The notes under the pieces were generated by a model. It was not told where the DNA came from. It ran no database searches and was given only the letters and a program-made list of their open reading frames with translations. Of a DNA stretch of 64,000 nt, positions 34,122 to 42,792 are shown piece by piece. How positions within the stretch are numbered: position 1 is the stretch's first letter; each line of letters begins with the position of its first letter. A program made the translations under genes and the position numbers. The stretch covers positions 62,001 through 126,000 of the forward strand of contig NZ_CP016499.1 in NCBI RefSeq assembly GCF_001713475.1, in the 5' to 3' direction. This stretch comes from Agrobacterium sp. RAC06 (GTDB lineage: Bacteria > Pseudomonadota > Alphaproteobacteria > Rhizobiales > Rhizobiaceae).

Positions 34122-35645
34122 ATGACACAGAACGCACCGCCTCGTCGCTACGACGGTCTTCAAGCTTTCATGACCGAACTGGAAAGGCAGGGACGGCTTC
34201 TCCGCGTCGCGCAGCCGGTGAGCCTTGTTCATGAGGTAACCGAAATCCACAGGCGCGTCCTGGCAGAGGGAGGCCCGGCCTTGCTCTTTGAGCGCCCGGT
34301 CCGGTCGGACGGTGCAGTGTCAGAGATACCGCTGCTTGCCAATCTGTTCGGCACGCGCGAGCGGATCGAACTTGGCTATGGCATCCCTGGCGGCAAGATT
34401 GGCGATCTCGCGGACCTTCTGGCCGAATTGCGCGAACCGAGGCCGCCTGCGTCGCTCCGGGATGCCCTGAAGAAGCTGCCTGTGCTTCGCTCCGCCATGG
34501 CGCTGGGATGCCGCAGGGTGTCTCACGCCGAATGCCAGGATATCGTGTTCGAAGGCGAGGGCGTTGATCTCAACCGACTGCCGATCCAGTGGTGCTGGCC
34601 CGGCGAACCGGCACCGCTGATCACCTGGGGGCTTGTCGTCACCGCATCGCCCTCCGACCCTAGGGATGTCAATGTCGGCGTCTACCGGCTGCAAGCGCTG
34701 GATCGCAGGCGACTGATCACGCGCTGGCTTGCCCATCGTGGTGCTGCAAAACACTTCCGGCAGTGGCAGGCCGTGGGGCGGCATATGCCCATTGCGGTCG
34801 TGATCGGCGCTGATCCTCAGACAATCCTCGCAGCCGTTATGCCGCTGCCAGAGACCATGAGCGAGCTGTCATTCGCCGGTGTGCTCAGAGGCAAGCGCGC
34901 CCATGTGGTGCGAGCGCTCACCCAGCCGCTTGATATTCCAGCCACTGCAGAAATCGTGCTGGAGGGGACCGTATCGATCGCGGAGACTGCGCTCGAGGGG
35001 CCTTATGGCGACCACACTGGCTACTACAATTCTGTCGAGCCGTTTCCCGTCATGAACATGAGTGCGATGACGATGCGGCAGAATCCGGTTTACCTCTCGA
35101 CCTTCACCGGCCGCCCCCCGGATGAACCTTCTGTGCTCGGAGAGGCAATGAATGCTCTCTTCCTTCCCCTCGTGAAGCGCCAGTTTCCAGAGATTGTCGA
35201 TCTCTATCTGCCTCCAGAAGCCTGTTCCTACCGGGCGATCGTCGTCTCGCTCGACAAGCGCTATCCGGGGCAAGCCCGCCGGATCATGCTCGGGCTTTGG
35301 TCGATGCTGCCGCAGTTCAGCTACACCAAGCTCATCATCGTGGTCGATGCCGATGTTGACGTCAGAAACTGGAGCGATGTCATCTGGGCGCTGTCCACGC
35401 GGTTCGACGCCTCCCGCGATCTCGTGGTGGTGGATAACACACCCATCGACTACCTCGATTTTGCCTCTCCCAAGCCTGGGCTCGGTGGAAAGCTCGGTCT
35501 CGATGCCACCAACAAGCTTGGCGCAGAAACCGATCGGGAATGGGGCCGCGTGCTGCAAATGACGCCGGAGGTCTCGGCGCGCGTCGATGCGATCTGGCGC
35601 GAACTTGGACTTGGATCCCTCAAGACAAGGGAAGGTGAGCCATGA
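34122..35645 (+). CDS. ubiD: UbiD-family decarboxylase (4-hydroxy-3-polyprenylbenzoate decarboxylase)
   Basis: 507 residues, normal for UbiD. 'YDGLQAFMTELERQGRLLRVAQPV' starts the protein, 'PIQWCWPGEPAPLITWGLVVT' and 'MNVGVYR'-type binding loops follow, and 'EIVLEGTVSIAETALEGPYGDHTGYY' provides the Glu-Arg-Glu-type prenyl-FMN active-site strand. The frame is open upstream to 34023, but ATG 34122 fits the family. It needs prenylated FMN made by UbiX, encoded four bases overlapping downstream. Acts in ubiquinone synthesis beside ubiTUV. Confidence 0.92.
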   Translation: MTQNAPPRRYDGLQAFMTELERQGRLLRVAQPVSLVHEVTEIHRRVLAEGGPALLFERPVRSDGAVSEIPLLANLFGTRERIELGYGIPGGKIGDLADLLAELREPRPPASLRDALKKLPVLRSAMALGCRRVSHAECQDIVFEGEGVDLNRLPIQWCWPGEPAPLITWGLVVTASPSDPRDVNVGVYRLQALDRRRLITRWLAHRGAAKHFRQWQAVGRHMPIAVVIGADPQTILAAVMPLPETMSELSFAGVLRGKRAHVVRALTQPLDIPATAEIVLEGTVSIAETALEGPYGDHTGYYNSVEPFPVMNMSAMTMRQNPVYLSTFTGRPPDEPSVLGEAMNALFLPLVKRQFPEIVDLYLPPEACSYRAIVVSLDKRYPGQARRIMLGLWSMLPQFSYTKLIIVVDADVDVRNWSDVIWALSTRFDASRDLVVVDNTPIDYLDFASPKPGLGGKLGLDATNKLGAETDREWGRVLQMTPEVSARVDAIWRELGLGSLKTREGEP

Positions 35646-36211
35646 TGAAGCGTGTCATTCTCGGCATGTCCGGTGCTTCGGGGGCGGCGATCGGTCTTCA
35701 GGTCGGCCGGCTCCTGGCGGCCATGGATGATGTTGAACTGCATCTCGTCGTCACGTCAGCAGCGCGCCGGACAATCGCACATGAGGCGGGCAACGAGGCG
35801 CTGGGGCGGCTAATCGGGCTCGCCGCTCATTTCCATTCGGAAAGCGATATCGGTGCATCGATTGCCAGCGGATCGTTCCGCACGGCCGGTATGATCGTCG
35901 CCCCTTGTTCGATGCGGTCTCTTGCAGCGATCTCGACCGGGATCACAGACAATCTTCTCACTCGCGCCGCCGATGTGCAGCTCAAGGAGCGTCGCAGGCT
36001 GGTTCTGCTTACCCGCGAAACGCCGCTTCACCTCGGGCACCTGCGCAACATGGCGGCGGTGACCGAGATGGGGGCCGTGGTGATGCCGCCGGTCCCCTCA
36101 TTCTACCGCAATCCAGCGAGCGTAGAGGATCTCGTCGCTCATATTGCGGCTCGTGCCGTGGATCTGCTCGGGTTGACGGACGCACCCTTGATACCGGAGT
36201 GGAGAGGGTGA
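35642..36211 (+). CDS. ubiX: UbiX flavin prenyltransferase
   Basis: 189 residues. 'VILGMSGASGAAIGLQVGRLL' is the FMN-binding start, 'GSFRTAGMIVAPCSMRSLAAISTGITDNLLTRAADV' the active-site core, and 'RRRLVLLTRETPLHLGHLRNM' the DMAPP-binding region. It makes prenylated FMN for UbiD. The start overlaps the ubiD stop (ATGA). It converges with nnrS, leaving only 19 bp and no clear terminator. Confidence 0.93.
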   Translation: MMKRVILGMSGASGAAIGLQVGRLLAAMDDVELHLVVTSAARRTIAHEAGNEALGRLIGLAAHFHSESDIGASIASGSFRTAGMIVAPCSMRSLAAISTGITDNLLTRAADVQLKERRRLVLLTRETPLHLGHLRNMAAVTEMGAVVMPPVPSFYRNPASVEDLVAHIAARAVDLLGLTDAPLIPEWRG

Positions 36212-36230
36212 GGGCGCTCATGGCTCCCTC

Positions 36231-37421
36231 CTATCCCTTTCGCGCTATCAACGGCATGTAAAAGACCACGTAACCCAAGAATGCCACGATCCAGGCGATC
36301 CCTGCGATCGGCAATAGCAGCATGGTGTGCTGCGGCCAAATTGCGACCGAAATCCTCAGCAGTGCCGAGAGGATGATTGGTGCATAGATGAGCCAGGTTG
36401 TCGAGTGCGGGGACGTCAAAGCCTGGCCCGTATGGCCTCTCGTGGCGCGGGTCATCACCGCCAACGTCACGACCCCGACCCCACCTGTCGTCCAGGCATG
36501 GATGCCTGCCGAGGCGAAGCCGGAGTGGTCCAACAGCATCGACAGGCCGGTCAGCAAAAAGCCTACGGGAATGAAGAGATAGCCGACATGCAGGATCGTC
36601 ACGAGGGGCTCCCCAAGCGTGCGCTCGGGGCACCATCTTGCCTGTCGCACGAGATGAGCAAGGCTGGCGACAAGCATCAGCAGCCCCGTGGGAAACTGGA
36701 GGCTTTCAAGACCGCCGCCGACAGCGATCCACATCGCCAGTGAAAGGCTCCCAAGGATCATGACGGCGAGATCGAAACGGGCGAAATTCTGCGGCAACCG
36801 CCCTGGATTGTTCGCCTTCAGCCAGTTGCCGGTAAATGCCGGAATAATGCGCCCCGCAACCAGAGAGATGAGGATGAGGATCGCAGACAGAGCCAGACGG
36901 TCGGCCATTTCGACGCGACCGTAGCGATCGAGCTCATGATGGAAAAACATCTGAGCGGCGCTCAGGAGCGCGAGAACGGCGACGATCTTGTAGTTGCGTC
37001 GGTTCGAGGCAGCAACAAGTTCTTTCAGAACAAAGATGGCGAGCACTGGCAGGAAGGCCAGCGCAACGAGTGTCGCGCCGAGCATGCCCGTCCATTCAGA
37101 GAGACTGATGGCAAGCCGCCCGGCGATCCAGAGAAGAAACAGTGCCAGAAGCGGCATGCCCTTCAAACCGGGCCTGCCGGTCCAGTTCGGCACGGCGGTG
37201 AGAAGAAACCCTGCTATCACGGCCGGGACAAAGCCGAAGAGAAGCTCGTGCTGGTGCCAGGCAACCGGGGGCAAGAGGGTCGGAACATGCATGAAGCCGA
37301 GGAACCACGGGACCCAGATAGCGATTGAGACGGCGGCCAAAAGCGCGCTGCCCGGGAAGAACAGACGGAACCCGCCAGACAGAAGACGCTGCGGGATGGA
37401 GGGGCCGGGAATTGTGGTCAT
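36231..37421 (-). CDS. nnrS: NnrS-family heme-copper membrane protein
   Basis: 396 residues with about twelve membrane helices. 'WHQHELLFGFVPAVIAGFLLTAVPNWTGRPGLKG' is the family signature with heme-ligand histidines; 'MFFHHELDRYG' and 'LAVMTRATRGHTGQALT' are also conserved. NnrS relieves NO stress in denitrifiers and pathogens. ATG 37421 is chosen; longer frames read Arg/Ser-rich nonsense. It directly follows a second NnrS-like gene and an ABC transporter on the same strand. Confidence 0.92.
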   Translation of the reverse strand: MTTIPGPSIPQRLLSGGFRLFFPGSALLAAVSIAIWVPWFLGFMHVPTLLPPVAWHQHELLFGFVPAVIAGFLLTAVPNWTGRPGLKGMPLLALFLLWIAGRLAISLSEWTGMLGATLVALAFLPVLAIFVLKELVAASNRRNYKIVAVLALLSAAQMFFHHELDRYGRVEMADRLALSAILILISLVAGRIIPAFTGNWLKANNPGRLPQNFARFDLAVMILGSLSLAMWIAVGGGLESLQFPTGLLMLVASLAHLVRQARWCPERTLGEPLVTILHVGYLFIPVGFLLTGLSMLLDHSGFASAGIHAWTTGGVGVVTLAVMTRATRGHTGQALTSPHSTTWLIYAPIILSALLRISVAIWPQHTMLLLPIAGIAWIVAFLGYVVFYMPLIARKG

Positions 37422-37422
37422 G

Positions 37423-38643
37423 TCAGCACCTTTCCTGATCCACCGTTGCCGGCGACCAGAGCAGAGGAATATAGGCCTTGGCCCAGAGGAGGAAGGAAAG
37501 CGAAAACAGCGCAGAGGAGAAACCGTAAGCGCTGAAGGGCAGGGTGAGCGACGGCGCGAACTCCGAGAGGATCCGCAAAAGAACCGACAGGACCAGAAGC
37601 AGGATCGCCATCCGGGTTGTCTTCGAAAAAAGCAGCGGTTGACCGGTATGCAGCAGGCCTGCAATCGAGAGAACCTGCAGGACGCCGAGACCCAAGCCCC
37701 CCATTAATGCCAGATGCAGTCCGCCCAGCCACGGCAGGTCCAGGCCAATCAGGGAAAGTCCGCAGACAAGAAGGCCGGTGCCAGCCAGCGCACTCGACAG
37801 CCAAAGACCGCCAAGTTCGAAGGAAAAGCCTTCGCGCCCCACAAACCCCTCGGCGACCCGATCAAGAAAGGCTGCACCGGCAGCCAACATCAAATAGCCG
37901 CGCACGGCGTCCGAGAGCGTGGCCGCCTCTGCCACGATCACCAGCATGGTCAACCCCGCTGAGAGATGGATCCGGCCCGGATGCGGTCTGTAGGGCGAGG
38001 TCTTTTCCGTCGGATCAAGGATCAGATTGGTCACTGGGACGGTGATGCGGGCAAGGGCGAGACCGAGCAGGCCGAGAAGCGCGAACCCGAGAATTCTGAT
38101 CGCGCTTTCCGACAGATCGTAGAGTTCAAAGGCCATTGCGATCCGCAGCATGGCCGCAGCCGCAGCAAAGGCGGTGACGAACAAGACGAAGCCCAGGAGA
38201 TCTGTGCTCTTCTTGCTCCAGGACAGGCGCAGCGCATAGGCGAGCAGGAACAGCATCCAGGCCTGATCGAACATCAGACCGATCAGCCAGCCGCTCTCGA
38301 CGGCAAGCAAGCCGAGCACTCGTGCGCCAGCCCAGAGGCCCGCAAACAGGAAAAGTGGACGGCCGCTAATCCGCCGCGTGTCCGTCCATTCCGGCAGTGC
38401 AGAGGTGAGGAAGCCTAAAAGCGCGGCTCCAAAGGAGCCGACCAGCATTTCCTGCGCGTGCCAGTGGGCGGGAAGAGACGAGGAAGCAAATGGCAGGTCG
38501 AGAGACCAAACGACCACCCAGAGAAACGGCCAGAGTGCCGCATGCAAGGCGGCAAGTGGAAACATCAACCTCAGACCTTCGGCGGACATTGCCCTGGCAA
38601 GATCGGCCGAGGGAAGCATGCGTATGGCTGGAAGCACACTCAT
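37423..38643 (-). CDS. Second NnrS-family membrane protein, divergent
   Basis: 406 residues with about twelve membrane helices. 'LPAHWHAQEMLVGSFGAALLGFLTSALPEWTDTRRISGRPLF' is a variant of the NnrS signature, with NWTGR changed to EWTDTR. It overlaps the ATPase stop by four bases and ends one base before the nnrS start, so the proteins are probably made together. Role likely in nitrogen-oxide tolerance or metalloprotein assembly; details unknown. Confidence 0.82.
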   Translation of the reverse strand: MSVLPAIRMLPSADLARAMSAEGLRLMFPLAALHAALWPFLWVVVWSLDLPFASSSLPAHWHAQEMLVGSFGAALLGFLTSALPEWTDTRRISGRPLFLFAGLWAGARVLGLLAVESGWLIGLMFDQAWMLFLLAYALRLSWSKKSTDLLGFVLFVTAFAAAAAMLRIAMAFELYDLSESAIRILGFALLGLLGLALARITVPVTNLILDPTEKTSPYRPHPGRIHLSAGLTMLVIVAEAATLSDAVRGYLMLAAGAAFLDRVAEGFVGREGFSFELGGLWLSSALAGTGLLVCGLSLIGLDLPWLGGLHLALMGGLGLGVLQVLSIAGLLHTGQPLLFSKTTRMAILLLVLSVLLRILSEFAPSLTLPFSAYGFSSALFSLSFLLWAKAYIPLLWSPATVDQERC

Positions 38644-39389
38644 GCCAGCCTCCGCTCGTCATGTTCTTCCACGACGGCAAACAGCGGATGATCGGAGATG
38701 AGCCTTCGCGCCGTCTCGAAAATCATCTCCTCACTGCGATGCCCCGGTGTCTCGGGAACAGCGACGCAGTCGAGAATTCCATGGCCGTAGCGATCGAGAA
38801 CCGCGATCCGGTGGCAGATCCGCAGCGCTTCATGGATGTCATGGGTGATGAAGAGCCCGCCCTTGCCGCTGTTCGAGACCGTGGCGACAACGAGATCCTG
38901 CATCCGTCGTCGCAAGGCGGCATCGAGTGCGGTGAAGGGCTCGTCGAAATAGAGGAAATCGGGGTCGGCGACGAGCGCACGGGCAAGCGCCGTGCGCTGG
39001 CGCATGCCACCCGACAACTGCGATGGAAACTTTTGCCAGTCGCTCTCTTCCAGCGATACGCGATCACAGGCCGCTGCAGTTCTTACCCTTCGCTCGGACC
39101 GCGCCACTGGGAGGCCAGATAGGCCGAGTGCCACGTTGGCTTCGACCGTTGCCCATGGGAGGAGGCGCGGTTCCTGAAAGACGAAAGCGCAGCGCGCATA
39201 GCCTCGCTCGACCTGGCCGTGGCGGGGGATAATCAGCCCGGCGGCGATCTGGGCAAGCGTGCTCTTGCCGCAACCGGATGGTCCGACCAGCGCGACCATT
39301 TCCCCCTGGCTGACCTGCAGACTGACCTGTTCGAGAACGGGGCGGCCGAGAAAAACGTGCCCCACGGCTTTGAGCTGGAGGAGGGTCAT
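38640..39389 (-). CDS. NitT/TauT-type ABC transporter ATP-binding protein
   Basis: 249 residues. Walker A is GPSGCGKST, the Q-loop 'VFQEPRLLPWATV' is the NrtD/SsuB/TauB type, the signature is LSGGMRQR, Walker B is FLYFDEP and the switch ITHD. Start ATG 39389 overlaps the permease stop. The frame is open far upstream but inside the permease gene. Substrate unknown. Confidence 0.9.
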   Translation of the reverse strand: MTLLQLKAVGHVFLGRPVLEQVSLQVSQGEMVALVGPSGCGKSTLAQIAAGLIIPRHGQVERGYARCAFVFQEPRLLPWATVEANVALGLSGLPVARSERRVRTAAACDRVSLEESDWQKFPSQLSGGMRQRTALARALVADPDFLYFDEPFTALDAALRRRMQDLVVATVSNSGKGGLFITHDIHEALRICHRIAVLDRYGHGILDCVAVPETPGHRSEEMIFETARRLISDHPLFAVVEEHDERRLA

Positions 39390-40192
39390 CGGCGTACGCC
39401 CCAGGGTTGGGCGGCTTCCCGCCATGCCTCGGCTTCGGCGCGCAGAGGCTGAACAATTCCATATTCGACGCTGATCAGCGCAATGACCGACAGGAGGATC
39501 CACGCAAGAGCTGCTTCCACATCGAGTGCGGAACGGGCATTGGCGAGCGCGCCTCCTATCCCGCCGGCATTGGCCAGCAACTCGGCCATGACTGCTGCCT
39601 TGAAAGCCGTGCCCAGTGCCATGACCAAAGCAGGAAATAACGCATGAAGCGTTTGCCGTAGGGATATCTGAAACAGGCGGGCCAGCCACGACAGGCCGGC
39701 CATACGGGCCATGTCTTCCAATCCCCGGTCTCGTGTCTGGATGGCCTCGGCTGCACCAACAAAGACAAGCGGCAAGGCGGCGATAGCCGCAGTGGCAATG
39801 ACCGTTCCGGCCCCCATGCCGAACCAGATCATCAGAAGGACGATCCAGGCGATTGGCGGGACGCCGATCAGCAAGGTTACTTGCGGACGCGCAAGCCTCA
39901 TGATCGCCGGATGGTATCCGGCCACCACGCCTGCCATCGTTCCAAACACGGCGGCGAGTGAAAAGCCGCCGAGCGCCCTCAAGCTCGTCGACAGCACCAA
40001 CATCTGATTGTCGGGGTCTGCTGCTAGCTTGAACAGGGTCTGGATCGTCTCGGCCGGTGCTGGCAACACGAAGCTGCCATAGGCTTCGGCTCCGAGCTGC
40101 CAAACGGCTGCAAAGACGGCAAGGCCGCTGAAACCCGCCCAGCCGGACCAGAGGAAGCGCGCCACCCTTCCCGCACGATAAGCTAGGCTCAT
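39386..40192 (-). CDS. NitT/TauT-type ABC transporter permease
   Basis: 268 residues with six membrane helices. The coupling loop is 'EAIQTRDRGLEDMARMAGLSWLARLFQISLRQTLHALFPALVMALG', in the TauC/SsuC pattern. It follows the binding-protein gene by 12 bp and overlaps the ATPase by four. Confidence 0.88.
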   Translation of the reverse strand: MSLAYRAGRVARFLWSGWAGFSGLAVFAAVWQLGAEAYGSFVLPAPAETIQTLFKLAADPDNQMLVLSTSLRALGGFSLAAVFGTMAGVVAGYHPAIMRLARPQVTLLIGVPPIAWIVLLMIWFGMGAGTVIATAAIAALPLVFVGAAEAIQTRDRGLEDMARMAGLSWLARLFQISLRQTLHALFPALVMALGTAFKAAVMAELLANAGGIGGALANARSALDVEAALAWILLSVIALISVEYGIVQPLRAEAEAWREAAQPWGVRR

Positions 40193-40204
40193 GATGATCC
40201 CGCC

Positions 40205-41242
40205 CTACAGATAAAGTGACGCGTCCGGCATGCGACCGCCCACCATATCGAGATGCCTCTGTGCCACGGCTTTGAGCAGGGTCTCGATCGGTCCGCGAGC
40301 GTCCCGAGCGGCAATGGCGACGAGGTTCGAATAGGGGATCGACGCCTCCAGAACAGGCCATGGGAGTTCAAGTGCCGATGCGGCCTGGCTCGCAGCCGCT
40401 GCCGGATTGGCGTTCACCTCGACTGCTGCCCGTGCAAGTCCCGCAAGAAGCGCGGTCGCCTGTTCCGGATGATCGTCCAGGAAGTTTTGCGTCAGGGCGA
40501 GACCTGCCTGGGGCAGGACCGGCGTACTTGCGGTGACCTTACCCCATTCCTTCTGCATGTCGATGACGCGGTGAAGCGCCTGACCACCGGTACTGGCCTT
40601 GAAGATGGCGGCAGAGACTGCCGGTTCGGGTAGGAGCGCCGTGTCGATACGCCCTGCGAGCAGCATCTGCACAGCTTCGATCGGCGTGCCGGCCCGCTCT
40701 ACCTTGACCTTGCCGGTCATCCGATGATGGGCAAGCGCCGCATCGAAGACAAGTTCCGGCGTGTCATTGGGAAATGGCACGGTTACGCTTTGACCTTCGA
40801 GATCTGCGAAAGCCGCGATCTTATCGTTGCGCGACACCATATAGAGAAGGCCATTGGTCATTACGCTGGCCAGTTTCAGGCCAAGGCCGCGCGTATGGAG
40901 ATTTGCCGCCGCCGTTGTCGGCATGACTACGGCTCTCATGGATCCGGACGACAGGCCCGCCCGCATTTCATCGGGCGTGCGCCAGACCCTAAACTCCACC
41001 TTATCTGCGACGTTGCGCAGCAGGCCTTTGCCAACCGCATAGGCCAGCGTGATCGATGGTCCGGCAGGAGGGCCGAAGAGGACGAGTTGGTCGAGGGAGG
41101 AAGCGCGTGCCCGTGTGTTGAGGAAGGGAAGGGCAAGGGTCGCTGCGATGCCAGCGCATAAAGTGCGACGGGTTGTTGCATAGCCTGCCGCGTCGGCCTC
41201 AATGATATTCGTCTCGCTGACCTGTTTCAGGGTGTTGGGCAT
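40205..41242 (-). CDS. NitT/TauT-type ABC transporter substrate-binding protein, Tat-like signal
   Basis: 345 residues. The signal region 'TTRRTLCAGIAATLALPFL' has twin arginines. 'LVLFGPPAGPSITLAYAVGKGLL' and 'AVVMPTTAAANLHTRGLGLKLASVMTNGLLYMVSRN' are of the NMT1/TauA-like fold. Because all three import genes are chained to two nnrS genes, the ligand may serve denitrification (nitrogen oxyanion, metal complex or cofactor precursor), but this is a guess. It starts the operon and has a TTG-N8-CAA box 57 bp upstream. Confidence 0.82.
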   Translation of the reverse strand: MPNTLKQVSETNIIEADAAGYATTRRTLCAGIAATLALPFLNTRARASSLDQLVLFGPPAGPSITLAYAVGKGLLRNVADKVEFRVWRTPDEMRAGLSSGSMRAVVMPTTAAANLHTRGLGLKLASVMTNGLLYMVSRNDKIAAFADLEGQSVTVPFPNDTPELVFDAALAHHRMTGKVKVERAGTPIEAVQMLLAGRIDTALLPEPAVSAAIFKASTGGQALHRVIDMQKEWGKVTASTPVLPQAGLALTQNFLDDHPEQATALLAGLARAAVEVNANPAAAASQAASALELPWPVLEASIPYSNLVAIAARDARGPIETLLKAVAQRHLDMVGGRMPDASLYL

Positions 41243-41298
41243 CCCGCTCTCCGAAAATTGATTTATTTACTCATGTTATAGCCGTCCGCGCGCGGATG

Positions 41299-41312
41299 TT
41301 TGACGTAGAGCA
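41299..41312 (-). promoter_or_regulatory. Candidate Nnr/FixK-type box before the ABC-nnrS operon
   Basis: TTGACGTAGAGCAA fits TTG-N8-CAA. Its AGCAA half-site is shared with the box before pseudoazurin. It is 57 bp from the binding-protein ATG (41242). Confidence 0.4.
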
Positions 41313-41345
41313 AGTAGTGTGTGGAATTGCCGGCTGGAATCGTTC

Positions 41346-42029
41346 TCAGATGTCGAGCGCGAGAATCGGGTCTGCGCCAAACAGGGCGGCATGGCCTCCC
41401 GCGAGCAGCCAGAGTGTGACAAGCAGCGTCACGGCGAACCCGGCTACCAGATGTCCATCCAGACGCAGCTTGGCGCGTCCAGAGAGCAGGGCGATCAACG
41501 GAAATATGGATGTTGATCTCTCGACTGGTAACCAGTCTTCTCCCATCCTGCGTCTCGCGCGCTTTTCCGCGACAAGGATACCGACAGCAGAAAACAGACC
41601 GAGGCCACCGAAGACAAGGAGCGATCTGGTATCACCGTTTGCTGCGAGGTGGCCGAGAGACCAGAGGAAAAATCCCCACAAGACCGGATGGCGGGTGAGA
41701 GTTGTAATCGCGCCAGGTGTAGTGCCTGTCATGAAGCTGATAGATGCGGGATTGGGACTGATTAGGCCTGCCGTGACCAGAAAGAGCCCGAGTGGCGACA
41801 ACACGAGATTGGCGAGGATGCTCCGGGAATCCGGCCGCCAGATCTCTACATACTCGGTGTTCCAGGCGGCATGCAGGACCCATATCAGGAGTGCTACGGA
41901 TGTTGTCGAATAGACTAGAAGGTAGAGCCGTAATCCAAGCGCTGCGGTTAGCCTTCCCCGGATGGTTGGTAAGGCAGGCACCGAATGCAACAACAAGAAG
42001 GCTACAAGCGCAAGAACGATCTGGTTCAT
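41346..42029 (-). CDS. nnrU: NnrU-family membrane protein
   Basis: 227 residues with six or so membrane helices. 'LLHSVPALPTIRGRLTAALGLRLYLLVYSTTSVALLIWV', 'TRHPVLWGFFLWSLGHLAANGD' and 'FSAVGILVAEKRARRRMGEDW' match NnrU, a putative isoprenylcysteine methyltransferase-like membrane protein required for nitric oxide metabolism in Rhodobacter. It overlaps the hemerythrin-like gene by four bases; ATG 42029 fits family starts. Confidence 0.88.
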   Translation of the reverse strand: MNQIVLALVAFLLLHSVPALPTIRGRLTAALGLRLYLLVYSTTSVALLIWVLHAAWNTEYVEIWRPDSRSILANLVLSPLGLFLVTAGLISPNPASISFMTGTTPGAITTLTRHPVLWGFFLWSLGHLAANGDTRSLLVFGGLGLFSAVGILVAEKRARRRMGEDWLPVERSTSIFPLIALLSGRAKLRLDGHLVAGFAVTLLVTLWLLAGGHAALFGADPILALDI

Positions 42030-42502
42030 GTTGGGAACACCTGCGTTTCGGGTTCCACGTTTAGAAGCTGTTGCAGCAGCATCTGCTCCGTAGTGATATG
42101 GCGCCGGACAGCTTCCTGAAAACCGCGAACCATATGGGCCACCGTTTCCAGGCTCAGTCTGCATCGTTTGCGAGCGACAGCGGCCAAAGTGAGAGATAGC
42201 TCACGGGCCGCGCGACGGTCGACGCGATGTTCGGACTTGACCTGATCGAGAAGAAGAGAGCCGAAGCAGGAGCCGGCATGCAGCTCGAGGTCGGGGTAGA
42301 ACTTTTGCTCTTCCAGAGTGTGGGCGGCTGCGACCAACGGTTCGATGTGCTTGGCAACCTTCTGGATACCACGTGGAATCTCACCAGTGTCAAAGTCCGC
42401 GGCCAATTCCTCCAGCTTCAAGCAGAGAATGAGAAGATCGCGGTGCTTGTTCTCAAGCGCCCTGACCTCGGAGGCCGTCAGGCTGGATCCAGTCGTTTCC
42501 AT
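42026..42502 (-). CDS. Hemerythrin-like (HHE) domain protein
   Basis: 158 residues, a helical bundle. Possible di-iron ligands lie in 'LENKHRDLL', 'AKHIEPLVAAAHTLEEQKFYPDLE', 'VKSEHRVDR' and 'AVRRHITTEQMLLQQLL'. It sits between nnrU and a small membrane protein. Such proteins near nor genes may bind NO or O2; no direct evidence here. Confidence 0.78.
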   Translation of the reverse strand: METTGSSLTASEVRALENKHRDLLILCLKLEELAADFDTGEIPRGIQKVAKHIEPLVAAAHTLEEQKFYPDLELHAGSCFGSLLLDQVKSEHRVDRRAARELSLTLAAVARKRCRLSLETVAHMVRGFQEAVRRHITTEQMLLQQLLNVEPETQVFPT

Positions 42503-42512
42503 GGTTTTTCCC

Positions 42513-42668
42513 TTATTGGCCGATGAACAGGATGACGCCGATCGCAAGCGAAGTCAGAACGGCGGCTAGAGTGCCCCCGCCCTGGAGCACCCCCATGCGT
42601 TTCAGCATCAGGGCAAAGCCCACGATGACAGGTGTCGCAACGACAAGGCCGATTTGTGCATCCGTCAT
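42513..42668 (-). CDS. Small single-pass or two-pass membrane protein near nor
   Basis: 51 residues from ATG 42668 (AGAAGGGA nine bases upstream). Two hydrophobic segments ('IGLVVATPVIVGFALML' and 'LAAVLTSLAIGVILFIG') are separated by 'KRMGVLQGGG'. No family recognised. It starts the nnrU operon and is divergent from norE with a shared candidate Nnr box. Confidence 0.6.
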   Translation of the reverse strand: MTDAQIGLVVATPVIVGFALMLKRMGVLQGGGTLAAVLTSLAIGVILFIGQ

Positions 42669-42724
42669 TTCAGTCATTCCCTTCTGTTGTGGAAGCACTC
42701 TGCCTTGTCTTTCGTCAGTCTTCT

Positions 42725-42738
42725 TTGCGCTCCCACAA
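42725..42738. promoter_or_regulatory. Candidate Nnr-type box between the nnrU operon and norE
   Basis: TTGCGCTCCCACAA: left half TTGCG is perfect, right half reads CACAA. It is 57 bp before the minus-strand gene and 55 bp before norE. A second partial site (ACGAT-CCCG-ATCAA) lies at 42765-42778. Confidence 0.5.
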
Positions 42739-42792
42739 AGAGCGCTTCGGATTTTTCTCTAGAAACGATCCCGATCAACGGGAGAACTGACG

